This document shows, piece after piece, positions 11,574 to 22,105 of a stretch of DNA of 64,000 nt. Numbering within the stretch: position 1 is the stretch's first letter; the number at the start of each line of letters is the position of its first letter. A program made the translations under genes and the position numbers. The DNA lies in NCBI GenBank assembly GCA_030998225.1, contig JAPYXD010000753.1:5536001-5600000 (forward strand). Direction: 5' to 3'. This stretch comes from Diplolepis rosae. Taxonomy: Eukaryota; Arthropoda; Insecta; Hymenoptera; Diplolepididae. The notes under the pieces were generated by a model, which was not told where the DNA came from, did not search any database, and saw nothing but the letters and a program-made list of their open reading frames with translations.

Positions 11574-12223
11574 ATATGATGATTTGATAAAACCTAAAGA
11601 AGAAATTAACAATATAGTAAAATATCCTTACAATTATGAATAAATGGCCCATTTTTTCATGGAATTTCTAGGATGTCGATTGTATTTTGTTAAATCTGTT
11701 ATTATACGAGACTTATTGAAGAATTATACCCATACCTAGAAACCCTTAGGATAGGTTAGTAACCCGAATTTACCTGCCAACCTGAGCGAAAATTGAAGAA
11801 CAGTAATGGAAAGGGTTAAAGCCAAAGACAGAAGTAAATTCTACAGCATCTGAAAGCAAAACGAGCCGATGCATTTCCTGGATCAATTTATCGATCGTGT
11901 CTTATTGGCTAACCCACAGGTACCGTTATCGAGAACAAAAGGTAATTCGGGGATTCGTCGTGCCGGTATTGCAATGCCTATCAGGTATATTGGTATGAGC
12001 CTATGGATGCACAACCAAACCTTACTTACCTGAGTCTCAAATCAGGTGTACGTACCTGTACCCTTCGCACCTAAAAATAAATTGTCCCCCTGCTACGGCT
12101 TTAGTCGATGCAAACTTCTGTAGAATAAATTACATTGTTTCTCTTTAGGGTCAGATTCATAAGACTGAAGATTTTCAACTTGTTCCAATGTTTCTAATAC
12201 CTGCTCAGCTTCAAATTTGAAAC
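11574..12223. other. Unique intergenic sequence
   Basis: Moderately AT-rich with balanced stretches at about 11740-12100 (GACGAAT, CGAGCCGATGCA, TACCGTTATCGAG). No coding frame or repeat is evident. It is one of the apparently single-copy islands 3' of ASH. Confidence 0.35.
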
Positions 12224-12448
12224 TACTCTCTAAATTTGAACTAGTCAAAATCTACTGATTATCAGTGAAATTTGACTGATTCAAATAGCTAAAAAGAGGT
12301 TACTGTAAATCAGTCAAATTTCACTAATTATTTCAGTGAAAATTGACTAATTTAACAGTGGGAAATATTTTTTTCACTGATGTCTCAGTGAAAAGGCAAA
12401 TCACTGATTCAATCAGTGAAAATTTGACTGATTAAGATTTAGAGAGTA
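12224..12448. mobile_element. MITE of the ACTCTCTAAAT family, copy 3 (reverse orientation)
   Basis: TA-bounded; begins TACTCTCTAAATTTGAAC and ends GATTTAGAGAGTA. At 225 bp it is one palindromic sub-unit shorter than the 276-bp copies, so sub-unit number varies within the family. Confidence 0.82.
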
Positions 12449-12492
12449 AACTCAAAACTTTTACAATTTGAAAAATCTCTATTTTCTAGCCT

Positions 12493-12596
12493 TTCTCTCT
12501 AAATCTGAATTATCAAAATTCCACTGATTAATCAGTCATAAGTAAACGAGTAAAATGTTACTGATAGGCAGTAAATTTTCACTGATTTTTTAGTGC
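12493..12596. mobile_element. Fragment of the ACTCTCTAAAT MITE family
   Basis: Begins TTCTCTCTAAATCTGAATTA with the family end, then CCACTGATTAATCAGT, but loses similarity near 12596 and has no right end. It lies 45 bp from copy 3, which may reflect a broken tandem pair. Confidence 0.6.
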
Positions 12597-13795
12597 ATTC
12601 GACTTTAAATCTATAAATTTTTGATTTATGACTTGTGAAGGCGAGGGAAAAAGTAGATAATGAAAAAGCAGAAAAATAATGTATAATTATAAAACTCATA
12701 TATTTAACGAATTCTTAGTCAATATTTACAAAGGCACTGGCACGCGGAATTTCGTTGAAAGACTTTAGATATTCCATCTCCTCTTACTCTGATCGAGTCA
12801 CGTGTGCTCGAAATAAAAAGTCGCTCACCAGAATGAAGGTGCTGATGCACTTGGAGCGCTTACAAGGCACTTGCGGAACTCGCGCTTGATCCTTCGAGAA
12901 CGGCGCGGACCAACGGTACGTGGAACACAAAAAGTTCGAGGTCGTCTATATAAAATATATAATAATATACGTATATATGCTATACATTCTATATACAAAA
13001 TACACTTATACGCTCAACCACTTTTTGTGGTACTTTTTCGCGTGACAATTTTTTTCCGTATCGCGGCAATAAAAAAAATGGAATTGAATTTTCTCCGTCG
13101 GTAAGGTAGAGCTCCCGAGGGACGTATGACTAGATCACAGTTGGTGGAACAGCCGATGGAGGTTTCCTCTCTTTCAGAAAATCTGTAACATAAAAAAACC
13201 AAAATTTTCAATTCTCTTCCAAAACAATTATCTGCTGAGAAAATGTTTAAAATTAATTCGTTAATAAAAGATGTGAGTTGGATTTTAGAAGGTATAAAAG
13301 TCTGAAACGACGACACAGGTATACGACTAGTGTCAAGGGATGATATTCAGGTAAGGGCGGTTTTACGGAGGGAGTCCCTCTCTTTCAAGCAAAGCCACAA
13401 GAGGAAGCGAGAGCGAAAAAGAATGGCATACCAGTTCGAAAACCGACAAAGGGGGCTGGAATATCCTGAAAGATGCATTCAGGTTAAACGCAGCGCGCGA
13501 GACGAAATCGCTCGCGTATAAGAAGAGGAGAGAGCTCTTTAAAATCGGTGGGAGGGGATTCAACGAAAACTGGAAAGATTACGCTTGCTCGACAAAAGCA
13601 AGGCATTGCGTCGAAAACTGGACGACATCGGTCCTCTTTTAATGTCCCCAAGATCACTGAACGTCTTCAAGGTCTCAAAAAGATCCTAACGCGGAAACAA
13701 CTCCTAATTATCTCGGGAAACCATTAATTTCGACCAGAAGCCGCTGAGAAGCATTTATATCTAATGTTTGCTAAAATTTCGTTTTTGCGAGCTAT
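12597..13795. other. GC-balanced unique island, about 12.7-13.76 kb
   Basis: A kilobase of balanced composition with many CpG words (CTTGGAGCGC, GAACGGCGCGGACC, AACGCAGCGCGCGAGACG). Overlapping short frames on both strands (77, 100, 63 and 66 residues) are mutual shadows, and none is recognisable. It lies about 2 kb 3' of ASH and could be a regulatory region or a non-coding transcript. Confidence 0.4.
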
Positions 13796-14950
13796 GAGAC
13801 ATTTTTTTCTGTTTAAGATTGTTCCTAACAGTCCAAAGAAGTTCAAAACTATCCAAAGCAGTAAAGGACTGCTTTAAACTGTCCAAAATTAACATAATTG
13901 CACCCTGAACAATGTTCAAATGCATTTTTACGCCATTTATACAATTTATAATGCTCCAAGATAGTTTAGAATAGGTTTCAGAGTCATAAACAGTTCAAAA
14001 ATCTCCAAAATAGTGAAAAATTGCTTCAAATCGTCTCAGCGAATTCAAAATTATCGTGATTTGATTCTTTAAAATTATAAAGTCCATTTTATGACTTTCT
14101 TGACCATTTATAATTCTCGAAGATAGTTCAAAACAAGTCCAAATTGTTTAAAACAGTACAAAACTGCTTTAAACCGTCTCATCGAATTCGAAGAAATCGC
14201 GATTCTACTCTTAAAGATGTTAATGTGCATTTTACGACTTTTTTTACCATTTATAACTCTTCAAGATAGTTCCGAACAATTTTCAAACAATCAAAAACGA
14301 TTTGAAACTGTCGAAAACAGTGCAAAACTGCTTTAAACTGCACCAACGAATTGAAACCTATCGCAATTCTATTCTCAAAAATGTTAAAGTGGGTTTTACG
14401 ACTTTTATGAGTATTTATGACTCTAAAAGATAGTTCCGAATAGGTTTTAAACAGTCGAAAACAGTTAAAAACTGGTTTAAACCGTCCCAGAGAATTTTAA
14501 ATTACCGTGGTTCTATTCTTATAAATGATAAAGTGCGTTTCACAACTTTTTTGCATTTACAGCTCGTCAATATAGTTCTGAACAAGTTTCAAATATTCAA
14601 AAACGATTTAAAACTGTTCGAAACAGTGTAAAACTGCTTTAAACTGTTCCAGTGAATTCAAACTTATCGTAATTCTATTCTCAAAAATTTTAAAGCGGGT
14701 TTTACGACTTTTACGAGTATTTATGACTCTAAAAGATAGTTCCGAATAGGTTTCAGTCAAAAACAGTTCAAAATTGGTTTAAACCGTCTCAGAAGAATTT
14801 TAAATTATCGTGTTTCTGCTCTTAAATATGATAAAGTGCCTTTTACGATTTTTTTGAATATTTATCTCACCAAAATAGTTCCAAAAAAGTGTGAATCAGT
14901 CAAAAACCATTTTAAGGTGTTCTGGACAATTTGTAACACTTCGGGACAGT
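13796..14950. repeat. Degenerate tandem array with alternating 161/143-bp spacing
   Basis: The anchor TTTTACGACTTTT (and variants) recurs at about 13930, 14091, 14234, 14398, 14542, 14704 and 14845, giving spacings 161, 143, 164, 144, 162, 141. The longer units carry an extra block of about 20 bp of the CAAAAACGATTT.AAACTG type. Each unit also holds ACTGCTTTAAACTGT, GAATTC and GATAGTTC. The array is therefore a dimeric higher-order repeat of about 305 bp. Confidence 0.8.
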
Positions 14951-15752
14951 TTTTAACAGGTTCCAAGTTAGAAAAAATAGTTCCAAAGTACCCCAACTAT
15001 TTCTAACCAACCAGAATTCTGGTATTGAATGAAATTAAAAAGTTCGTAAAACTATTATGACAATTTGTAACGCTTAAGGATAGTTTGGAACAGGTTTAAA
15101 AATTAATTTTAAAACCCTGAATTGATCTCATCCGAGAGAATAAATCCGGATTGTCACGGTGCTTTTGAGTCGACGTAACGAAAAGTTCTTTGACAGGACG
15201 AATCATGGATTGGGTTCCTGGGGTAGAACACGGGGGGAGGGTGAGAGGGAGGGTCTTAAAAGAAGAGGGACTATGTGAGGAAAAACGCTCAGAGCGAGGA
15301 AGAAGTGAATATCCTCGTGAAAGAAATCTCTCGCACAAAAGCGTCGCTTCTGAGATGTATAAGTTGGTCCTGAATGGAGTCTGCGATTTGAATGGTGCTG
15401 AGCTCCAGCGAGGGGTCGCACCATTGTAGGGACAAGGTCACAAATATAGTCAGAAAATTTCTTTAGGCTTCCTCCGTTTGCAGATAGAAAAGGAGACAAG
15501 CTGGCGCTTAAATGCACTATTTACCCCAGAGAAGGGATAATGACTTTAGAGATAAAAAGAGGGGATCCAGATTTGAATATTCCTGTGGTTGAGGGAAATA
15601 AAAGAACAAGTGGAGAAATTCTAGGCCTTGAGGTTTCCCAGGGTTGTTTATATTTGTGTCCAAAATTGAAGATTTACAAACCTCGACTTTCTAAACTAAT
15701 AGATTTTCCAAATCTCTGCTTCAGGTAGAAATAATAAATAATCTCGATAATT
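14951..15752. other. Unique sequence 3' of ASH
   Basis: Balanced composition at 15120-15560. Overlapping frames on both strands (79-104 residues) are mutual shadows with no recognisable family. Being just past the ASH stop, this may include 3' untranslated sequence or 3' regulatory elements. Confidence 0.35.
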
Positions 15753-15757
15753 TTAAT
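15752..15757 (-). terminator. Possible polyadenylation signal ATTAAA
   Basis: ATTAAA on the minus strand about 100 nt after the ASH stop codon, the nearest common poly(A) hexamer I could find. The single mutation from AATAAA is a frequent functional variant. Position is reasonable; no transcript evidence. Confidence 0.3.
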
Positions 15758-15810
15758 TAGAGGTGAAATTTTGTGGTTGCCTTAAGATAAAATGATAATT
15801 GAAGAAGACT

Positions 15811-15819
15811 ACTGACCTT
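15811..15819 (-). promoter_or_regulatory. Candidate 5' splice site in the ASH 3' UTR
   Basis: AAG|GTCAGT on the minus strand fits the donor consensus. The exon would end 39 nt after the stop, so splicing would not change the protein and would fall inside the 50-55 nt limit that usually spares an mRNA from nonsense-mediated decay. A weak acceptor-like CTGAAGCAG lies near 15722. Fly achaete-scute genes are intronless, so this is only a candidate. Confidence 0.3.
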
Positions 15820-15855
15820 GAGAGGGGGCGGAAGTAGGTCTTCCACCAGTTAGGA

Positions 15856-16752
15856 TCATCCTTGGCTCTGCTGCCACCAGGAGATGCAATCCAGCAGTTC
15901 CTCATCCTCTGGACTCGTTGGTTCATACATGTCATAAGTGTCATTGTGTGTGGCGTAAAGCGTCCCCGCAGAACTAGTTCCATAACCTTGACTTCCAGCT
16001 GACGAAGCCTCGGAAACAAAACTGGGAGTTGGTGAACTGGAAGCCTCAGAACAAGGTGTAGGTGCGAACCCTGGACTTGGGTTCTGTCTCAAGTGATGAA
16101 GATTGTGTTGCTGATGTCCAAAGTCACTTGAGCCATGAAGTCTCAATTCGACAGTTGAATGATGATCTGGCTCGCAACCTGGTCCAGAACCTCTCGACAT
16201 CAAGGAACTAGAAGACCCAGATGATGTCGAGGAAGAAGGTGATGCTCCAGTGATGTCAGATCCGTCATGATCATCAAGAAGACGTTGAAGACTTCTGATA
16301 TATTCCACAGCCATCCTGAGAGTCTCAACTTTCGAGAGCTTCTTACTTCCAGCCCTGGAACCTCCATGAGTCCCAGCAGTGTTTCCACCAAGTGCCTGAG
16401 CCACACTCTGGGGGATGTGTTGTCTCAAGGTCGCGAAACCATTGTTCACTTGCTTCACTCTGTTGCGTTCCCTAGCATTTCTTCTAGCAACGGAAGCCGG
16501 TTGGTGGGGGACGGTCCCATAAGGTGTCGTTTGGTACATTTTGGACCTTTTGCAACTCTGTTGTTGATGAAGAGCAATCTTGACGTCTTGGGTTGTTGTT
16601 AGACCTCCAGTAGAAACAATAACGTTACCTCTGTGGCTCTGATTGGGCCCAATCGTCGCAATGTTGTGTCCGTGAGGACGATGATGTTGTTGCTGGACAG
16701 TCAGCATTATTGGCAAAACAGAAATGTTATCTTCTGTTTTCACTAAGGTCAT
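15856..16752 (-). CDS. ASH: Achaete-scute homolog, proneural bHLH transcription factor (298 aa)
   Basis: Nuclear activator that pairs with the E-protein Daughterless on E-boxes to select neural precursors. The basic region (residues 89-101) reads [13 protein letters not shown], with the DNA-contacting ERxR. Helix 1 (102-114) is [13 protein letters not shown]; a Gly/Ser loop of about 22 residues follows; helix 2 (137-161) begins [20 protein letters not shown]. The N-terminus has Gln/His runs, and 171-185 is Ser-rich. The C-terminal acidic family motif is present as [16 protein letters not shown] (280-295), with Cys where the family usually has Tyr and Trp in place of a hydrophobic residue. FATLRQHIP favours ASH over asense, which has LREKIP. 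The frame extends upstream to an ATG at 17013, but that ATG overlaps the TATA box and no other in-frame ATG precedes 16752. I therefore start at MTLVKTEDN, where G at -3 is favourable. The coding part has no intron, as in flies. Confidence 0.95.
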   Translation of the reverse strand: MTLVKTEDNISVLPIMLTVQQQHHRPHGHNIATIGPNQSHRGNVIVSTGGLTTTQDVKIALHQQQSCKRSKMYQTTPYGTVPHQPASVARRNARERNRVKQVNNGFATLRQHIPQSVAQALGGNTAGTHGGSRAGSKKLSKVETLRMAVEYIRSLQRLLDDHDGSDITGASPSSSTSSGSSSSLMSRGSGPGCEPDHHSTVELRLHGSSDFGHQQHNLHHLRQNPSPGFAPTPCSEASSSPTPSFVSEASSAGSQGYGTSSAGTLYATHNDTYDMYEPTSPEDEELLDCISWWQQSQG

Positions 16753-16987
16753 GTCACACGTATAAAAATTGCTGGATCCAAACTTAGTGCACTTTTTAAT
16801 ATTAAACTGTATTTCAATTACAAAACTCTTTTTCGTCTTTAAAAAACTGTCTTTATCTAGAATGAGAGTCTTTGAATTCACTTGGGGCCCGATTCGCGCG
16901 GGAAGGAGAAATATCGATCGTGAAATTGAGAGAACCGAGTTGAGAGGAACCCTCGAAGTACACGGTACGGCCGTGGCTCCCGAAATG
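16753..16987 (-). other. ASH: Likely 5' UTR of ASH
   Basis: If transcription starts about 30 bp past the TATA box (near 16986, GGCATTTCG, a fair initiator), the leader is about 235 nt. It stays open in the ASH frame without any ATG, which is why the longest frame misleadingly runs through it. Confidence 0.55.
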
Positions 16988-17011
16988 CCTTGCTGTGGAG
17001 GGTTCGAGGTC

Positions 17012-17018
17012 ATTTATA
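17012..17018 (-). promoter_or_regulatory. ASH: TATA box (TATAAAT) of ASH
   Basis: Minus-strand TATAAAT preceded by a GC-rich flank (GCGCGTGCCCGCCCGCC), the classic setting of a focused core promoter. A C-A step at 16987-16986 is about 32 bp downstream, where an initiator is expected. The ATG of the longest open frame (17013-17011) lies within this box. Confidence 0.65.
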
Positions 17019-17240
17019 GGCGGGCGGGCACGCGCCGCTCCCCACTACAGGGTCCCATACTCGATGGGGCCCTATACACCTCGTCCTGCACTTCTCCGCT
17101 CTTCGATTCTTCTCAACTATCCCCGCCACTTGCTAACTTATAGGCCCTTCCGAGATTCTCATCTCGACGAAATTCACGACGTTGCCCTGCTCCAGAGATC
17201 AGAGACGGCACGCGACTGCACCCCCTCTTTATAAGACTTG
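17019..17240 (-). promoter_or_regulatory. ASH: Proximal upstream region of ASH
   Basis: GC-balanced to GC-rich sequence (CCCGCCCGCC, CGACGAAATTCACGACG) between the core TATA box and AT-rich desert. No CAGCTG or GCAGGTG E-box was found here. Open frames on the plus strand (124 and 79 residues) are antisense shadows of this promoter. Confidence 0.45.
17227..17233 (-). promoter_or_regulatory. Second TATA-like box (TATAAAG)
   Basis: TATAAAG on the minus strand 215 bp upstream of the first box, followed by a purine/pyrimidine-mixed GC-balanced leader. It could drive a longer ASH transcript, which would then include the upstream in-frame ATG at 17013. A weaker TATAAGT lies near 17138. The nearer box fits better. 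Confidence 0.35.
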
Positions 17241-17739
17241 GATCAAATTATGATAGTCTTCTACTTCCAATTTTTATCTTCTCGTATTTTTAACTGTATA
17301 TTTGTATCGTTGAGGTAGTATCGTGCCAAAAATCATGTCTCTGAATGGAATTTATTCCTTTGAATTTAAAATCATCATTAAATTTTTCTCGAAAGTGAGT
17401 TATAATACTTAAAATTATTCAAATACTAATTAGGTTTTCAAAAATTCAGCTGTTGAAACTTCTAATATGAAAAGTTTATAGTTCATTGTTGCTAAATTAC
17501 AAAGCATTAGCAATTTAACTTGAAACGAAATTTGTGAATTGAATCATAATATTTTATATAATATTGTACACATTTAAGGGCGTAAATAATGATTTATTTG
17601 TCAGAAATGATGAGAAAATTAAAAAACTAAACTTTAAATCACATTTTTTAGTTAAAAAAATTCATATAGGGGGTTTGTTATCTTATAAAAGTGATACATA
17701 TTGACTCTACATATTCAACCAAAATCTGCTAGTTAAAAA
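17241..17739. other. AT-rich upstream spacer
   Basis: AT-rich sequence with no clear unit. One E-box CAGCTG at 17447-17452 lacks the flanking G of the proneural consensus on either strand. A 10-base let-7-like word at 17311 is discussed among the rejected items. Confidence 0.35.
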
Positions 17740-18410
17740 GCCTTTTTTTACTAGCGGGGCATAAAGTGGATTTTATTGCCCCGTGCGGAGTAAACAAATA
17801 GTATATTGTGCAACTAAGGAAAAAAGATTTTCTATTAGCGGGTCAAAAAGTGAAATTTTTTGGCCCCTGCGGGGTCAATAAATCCGTTTTTTGACCTCCC
17901 AATAGAAAAAATCGTATGCAACAGGGGAGAAACATTTATTTTAGTCGTGTAATTGTTGGCCTCGCTTTGTTCCAGCATAAAACTTCACACGAGCAAAATA
18001 AACTTTTTTTCTCCCTATTTGCATAATATACTTTTTCTGCTAGCGGGTTATAAAGTGGATTTTATTGACCCGCGCGGGGCAATAATCCTGCATTGGTAGA
18101 AAAAAGTCGTGTGCGATATGGGAAAAACCTTAATTTTACTCGTGTGCTTGTTACCCTCGCTTTGCTCGGGCATCAAACTTCACACACGCAAAATAATTTT
18201 TTTTTCCTAGTTGCACAATATACTATTTATTTTGGAAGTGTGAAGTTTGATAGCCAAGCAAAGGAAAGGCAACAATCACACGAGGAGAATAACTGTTTTT
18301 CCTGTGTTATACACGTTTTGTTTTTTACTGGGGGTAAAAAAATAGATTTTTTGCCTAGCAGGGGAAATAAAATGTACTTTATGACCCTCTAGTAGAAAAA
18401 AAGTTTTTCT
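17740..18410. repeat. CTAGCGGGGCAATAAA inverted-repeat cluster
   Basis: Repeated blocks such as TAGCGGGGCATAAAGTGGAT, TTTATTGCCCCGTGCGG and TAGTAGAAAAA alternate in both orientations, with a second word pair CTCGCTTTG / CAAACTTCACAC(A/G)CG seen twice. The same family occurs at 52110-52364. It probably represents two or three overlapping copies of a MITE. Confidence 0.7.
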
Positions 18411-20109
18411 ATGATTTCAAGACTTAAAATAATATTATCAGCCATGTTCAATTTCTTAAGAATAATTGAATTTCTATAAATCATGGATTGATATTTCAGG
18501 GAAAATATTATTTACAACTCTATGGCTTTCAATTTCAAAAATAAAGTTTTCAGTGTCTGAAATCGTTGAAAGAGTTTTAAAAAAAGAAACATTTGTTATA
18601 AATATCTATATTTGAAGATTTGTTACTTATTTTGGAAATGAAAAACAGTAGAATTATAGGGAATATTCTGCCTGAAAAAATAAGTCATGATTTATAAAAA
18701 TCCAATCATTTTTAAAAATTATTAAATTATTAAAAATTTAAAGAATCAGTGGCAACAATTTCGAACTCAACTCACCTAATTTGAAATTATTAAAAGTATT
18801 ATTTTCTGTCAGTTCTTAATTTTTTTTCATGAAAAATGTTTTCTCTTCGATAAGAGACTACTAATAAAATCATTTTAAGTATTAAAATCATAAAAGAACT
18901 TTTTTTTCGCAAAGTTGGAAAAAAAGTTAGCGAAATCGACTATTTTCTTAGTATTTTTCATTTATAGTTTTCTTTTATTCAGCTTTTTAGTGAAAGTCTG
19001 GAATGTTTTATTTCGAATGGAATGAGTCATTAAAAGTTTGAATCGGATAAAAATTATACACTTTTTATTTATGGAATCATATCATCCGAAGGCAACTAAA
19101 TTTGTATATTGATTCCGACCATAGGAATCTGTAATTTTTATCCGATTGTAACATTACACAGATCATTTTATACAAAATAGAATTTTCCACATTTTCAATA
19201 AAAATAACTATATAAAAAAATATTCTCAGTGAAAAAAACTGAGGAAAAAGTCAATTTGACACATTTTTTTCCATTGATCTATCCAATGCTTGCTTAATAA
19301 TAATATATTTAAATTCAGCATTGCTCTAAATTAAAATTCAGGATTGGGACTAAGAGTGTAGTGTAGTTTGTTCAGAATTAAGTAGACGAATAAATAGTCA
19401 TATGAATCAAAGAACGTGAGTTTAAGGAAGATAGGGTTGCTCCAACAAGGTCGTAAAAGTTTCCATCCGGGTCGTAAAACTGTAGTGAGTTAGACTGTTA
19501 GAGAATTTGACGAGGTCATATCGTTGACCCTCTACAGATTTGATTCTAGTCTGGTTTTTTATGGGTGATTTTATTCTTTATTCAAAATCATTTGTTTCTT
19601 TTGAAAGTTTTAGAGATCCGGTCCTTGGCAGGGTTTTGACCTGTTGTTAGGTGTAGTAAAATTTTTTGCGAAGTTGAAGACGTTATAAATGTTTTGTGGT
19701 GCAGTGTGTGGTTCTCACATAATTATATATCAAAATTATTATACATACGTGAGTTAGTATCTTATTATTGCAGTGAGGGTTGATGAGTTTTTTATTTACA
19801 TTGAGTTTGATGGATATAATTTTTTCGACAGTTTTAAATATTTGATAAACTTTTAATCAGGAATTTCAGAATTATGAGAAATTAATTTGAAAAAATTCTG
19901 TATTATATTATTATTTGTTAAAGATTATATTCAACGAGTTTTAATGCCTGAGATTTATGATAATTAAATAGAGAAATTAATGGTTCTTCAATTCTTTGTC
20001 TGGAAGAATAGTTAATGTATCTATTCAATTCTGTTTTATAAAAATATTGATTAAAAATATGATCATTTGCGAGGAGTTGACAACTTGTAAAGTAAGTTAT
20101 ACATGAGCT
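18411..20109. other. AT-rich desert with a small inverted repeat
   Basis: Mostly featureless AT-rich sequence. At 19038-19150 an 18-bp inverted pair (ATCGGATAAAAATTATACA and TGTAATTTTTATCCGAT) bounds a 110-bp segment, probably a small MITE. A balanced patch lies at 19420-19560. The 104-residue minus-strand frame at 19918-20232 runs into the repeat array and is not called. Confidence 0.4.
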
Positions 20110-21005
20110 TAAATATCCTGCACCTGTTTGTAAAATGTCCTTGAGTATGAAGTATCTGAAGTATCTGAAGTACAATATCTTGAAGTTGTGAAATATCCAG
20201 ATGTACCTAAAATTATCTTTAGGTACCTTCAAATGTCATGAAGCACCCAGAAATATTCTGAAGTGTAAAAAGTATCTTGAAGTATGTAAAATATCCTAAT
20301 TTACCTTAAAATATCTTAAAGTACATGCGAATGTCTTGGAGTATCTCAAAATATTCTGAAGTATATGAAGTACCTAAAAAATCCAAATGTACCTTAAATT
20401 ATATTTCAGTGCCTAGAAATATTACAAAGTATATCTAGAGTATTTTGAAGTATGTAAGATATCCTAATTTACCTTCAAATATTTTTAAGTACATGGGAAT
20501 GTCTCGGAGTATCTCAAAATATTCTGAAGTATATAAAATGTTTTGAAGTGTGTGAAATATCTTGAAATATATTGGAATGTCATGAAGTACCTTGAAATAT
20601 TCTAAGTATGTAAAATATCTTAAAGTACGTAAAACGTTCTGTAGTACTTTGAAATATTGTGAAGTGCCTACGAATATTTTAAAGTATATGAAGTAGCTTG
20701 AAGTACGATGTAAATCTTGATGTATGTGGAATATTTTGATGTAACCTATGATGTCTTGAAGTACGATGAAATATCTTGAAGTACATTAAAATATTCTTTA
20801 AAAATCCTGAAGTACCTTGAAATATCTTGGATAATCATGAAGTACCTAGAAATATTTCGAAGTATATGACGTACTTTAAAGTATGTAAAATATCCTCGTA
20901 TACCTTAAAATATCCCAAAGTACCTTGAAGTATCTAAAATATCAAGGTACTATGAAATATGCTGAGGTACCTTGAAATATTCTGAAGTATTAAAAAATAT
21001 TTGTT
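20110..21005. repeat. Degenerate short tandem array, AAGTACCTTGAAATATC type
   Basis: Dozens of variants of GAAGTA(C/T)(C/G)TTGAAATATC(T/C)T, with spacing of about 20 to 40 bp. The reverse complement of the same unit fills 61290-62920. No frame is supported. Confidence 0.75.
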
Positions 21006-21059
21006 AGTCAACAGAAGATGTACATTGATATTTTTATTTGATACGAAAAATGTGGAAAT

Positions 21060-21560
21060 TGTGAGATTTAGGGCCCAGGATGAGAGGCACTGCACCTGAA
21101 TCGAGGGTCCATATCCTCGGCGACTCGACGGGGAACGAAATTCGTACAGTTACCGGCAGCAAAAAAAGCTGGTCCAGGGGTGGGAAGGTTGAGGGACAGG
21201 AGGGGGTCAACGGCGGCAGGAACGCTGGCCCAGGGTGGGGGTGGGGAGAAGAAGTCTGCGAGACGCGAGCCGCGCTCCCTTCTCCTCATCGTGGCGCACG
21301 CCGTTCCCCCTCCCTTGATTGGATCCAGCATCAGTGTAGTTGCGGCACCAGCAGCAACGGCAGCAACAGCAACTGTGCTCGCGAGCCGCTCGCTCGCGCC
21401 ACCGTACGTGCCCCGATTCCTGTACGTGTGTGCAGGCGTAAAAGAATCCTACGCACACGAGCCTAATCCTGGAACAGGTATGCCCTGTTCTCTTCCATTC
21501 CTCTCCAGACCAAAAGAGCCAAAGAGTCTGCTCCCTGGAGAAGAACCAATTCACTGGCTG
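21060..21560. other. GC-rich unique island 4 kb upstream of ASH
   Basis: The most GC-rich non-coding block in the window (GTGGGGGTGGGGAGAAG, GCGAGCCGCTCGCTCGCGCC) with CAGCAACGGCAGCAACAG repeats. Frames on both strands (128, 153, 87 and 115 residues) overlap one another; the GC skew makes long open frames likely by chance. It may be a CpG-rich promoter, an enhancer or a non-coding exon (a donor-like CAGGTATG at about 21475). Confidence 0.45.
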
Positions 21561-21610
21561 TACGCAATTTATTTTGCCGTCGAAAATTATACCTTTTCAT
21601 GTTTTTCTGC

Positions 21611-21636
21611 TTTTTTTTTTTTTTTTTTTTTTTTTT
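21611..21636. repeat. Poly(T) run of 26
   Basis: An uninterrupted run of 26 T. It could mark the tail of a retroposed sequence on the minus strand or be a simple homopolymer. Confidence 0.95.
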
Positions 21637-21859
21637 ATTAATAATGAAGAATAGGTATTTAATAGTTCTCAAAAATAAGATCGTTGCTATAAAAGTTAGT
21701 AAATTTTCAGTAACGCTTGAACTTAAATCTGAATTTGTGAAAGAGAACCACTTATTCAGATTAGTTAAGAGTTCTACTGAATTTAATGATGATTTATAAT
21801 TTCCAAAAGTATATAACTGAAATGAATAGTACAAGAGGGAATAGTTAATTACAGATTTA

Positions 21860-22105
21860 ATTCATTATGATTTTTACTAATCATTAGTCGGAAGTGACTG
21901 ATAAGCAACAAAGTTTCATAAAATTATTAAAAATCTAGTTTTTAATTCGCTTTAGTGAAAATATTGAATCATTAGTTAATTTTACTGAAACCATCAGCAA
22001 TTATATTTTATTTTGAAAATAATCAGTAAAAATTACTAATATTAGACGTTTTTATTGAAGCGAATTAGTAGATTCATTTTCACTAATTCAAATTCAGAAA
22101 GTAGC
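21860..22105. mobile_element. Diverged copy of the ACTCTCTAAAT MITE family
   Basis: The order of CATTAGTC, AGTGACTGAT, ATTAGTTAATTTTACTG and the right end CACTAATTCAAATTCAGAAAGTAG follows the family with heavy substitution. The left terminus is lost. It would be the oldest copy in the window. Confidence 0.45.

Noticed and set aside
13128..13138. TGACTAGATCA, like the start of miR-279
   Set aside because: The match ends after ten bases and no complementary 5' arm is present upstream.
15753..16602. Additional frames on both strands across ASH (88, 68 and 111 residues)
   Set aside because: They are out-of-frame or antisense shadows of the ASH coding sequence.
16753..17013. N-terminal extension of ASH from the ATG at 17013
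   Set aside because: This ATG overlaps the TATA box, and the 87 residues have no recognisable family similarity. It is kept only as an alternative should the distal promoter be used.
17311..17320. TGAGGTAGTA, the first ten bases of let-7
   Set aside because: The match stops at base 10 (next TCGTGCC), and no complementary arm lies within 100 bp on either side, so there is no precursor hairpin.
21080..21641. Long overlapping frames of 128, 153 and 115 residues
   Set aside because: GC-rich DNA lacks stop codons by chance, and frames on both strands are equally open. No splice or family evidence favours any of them.
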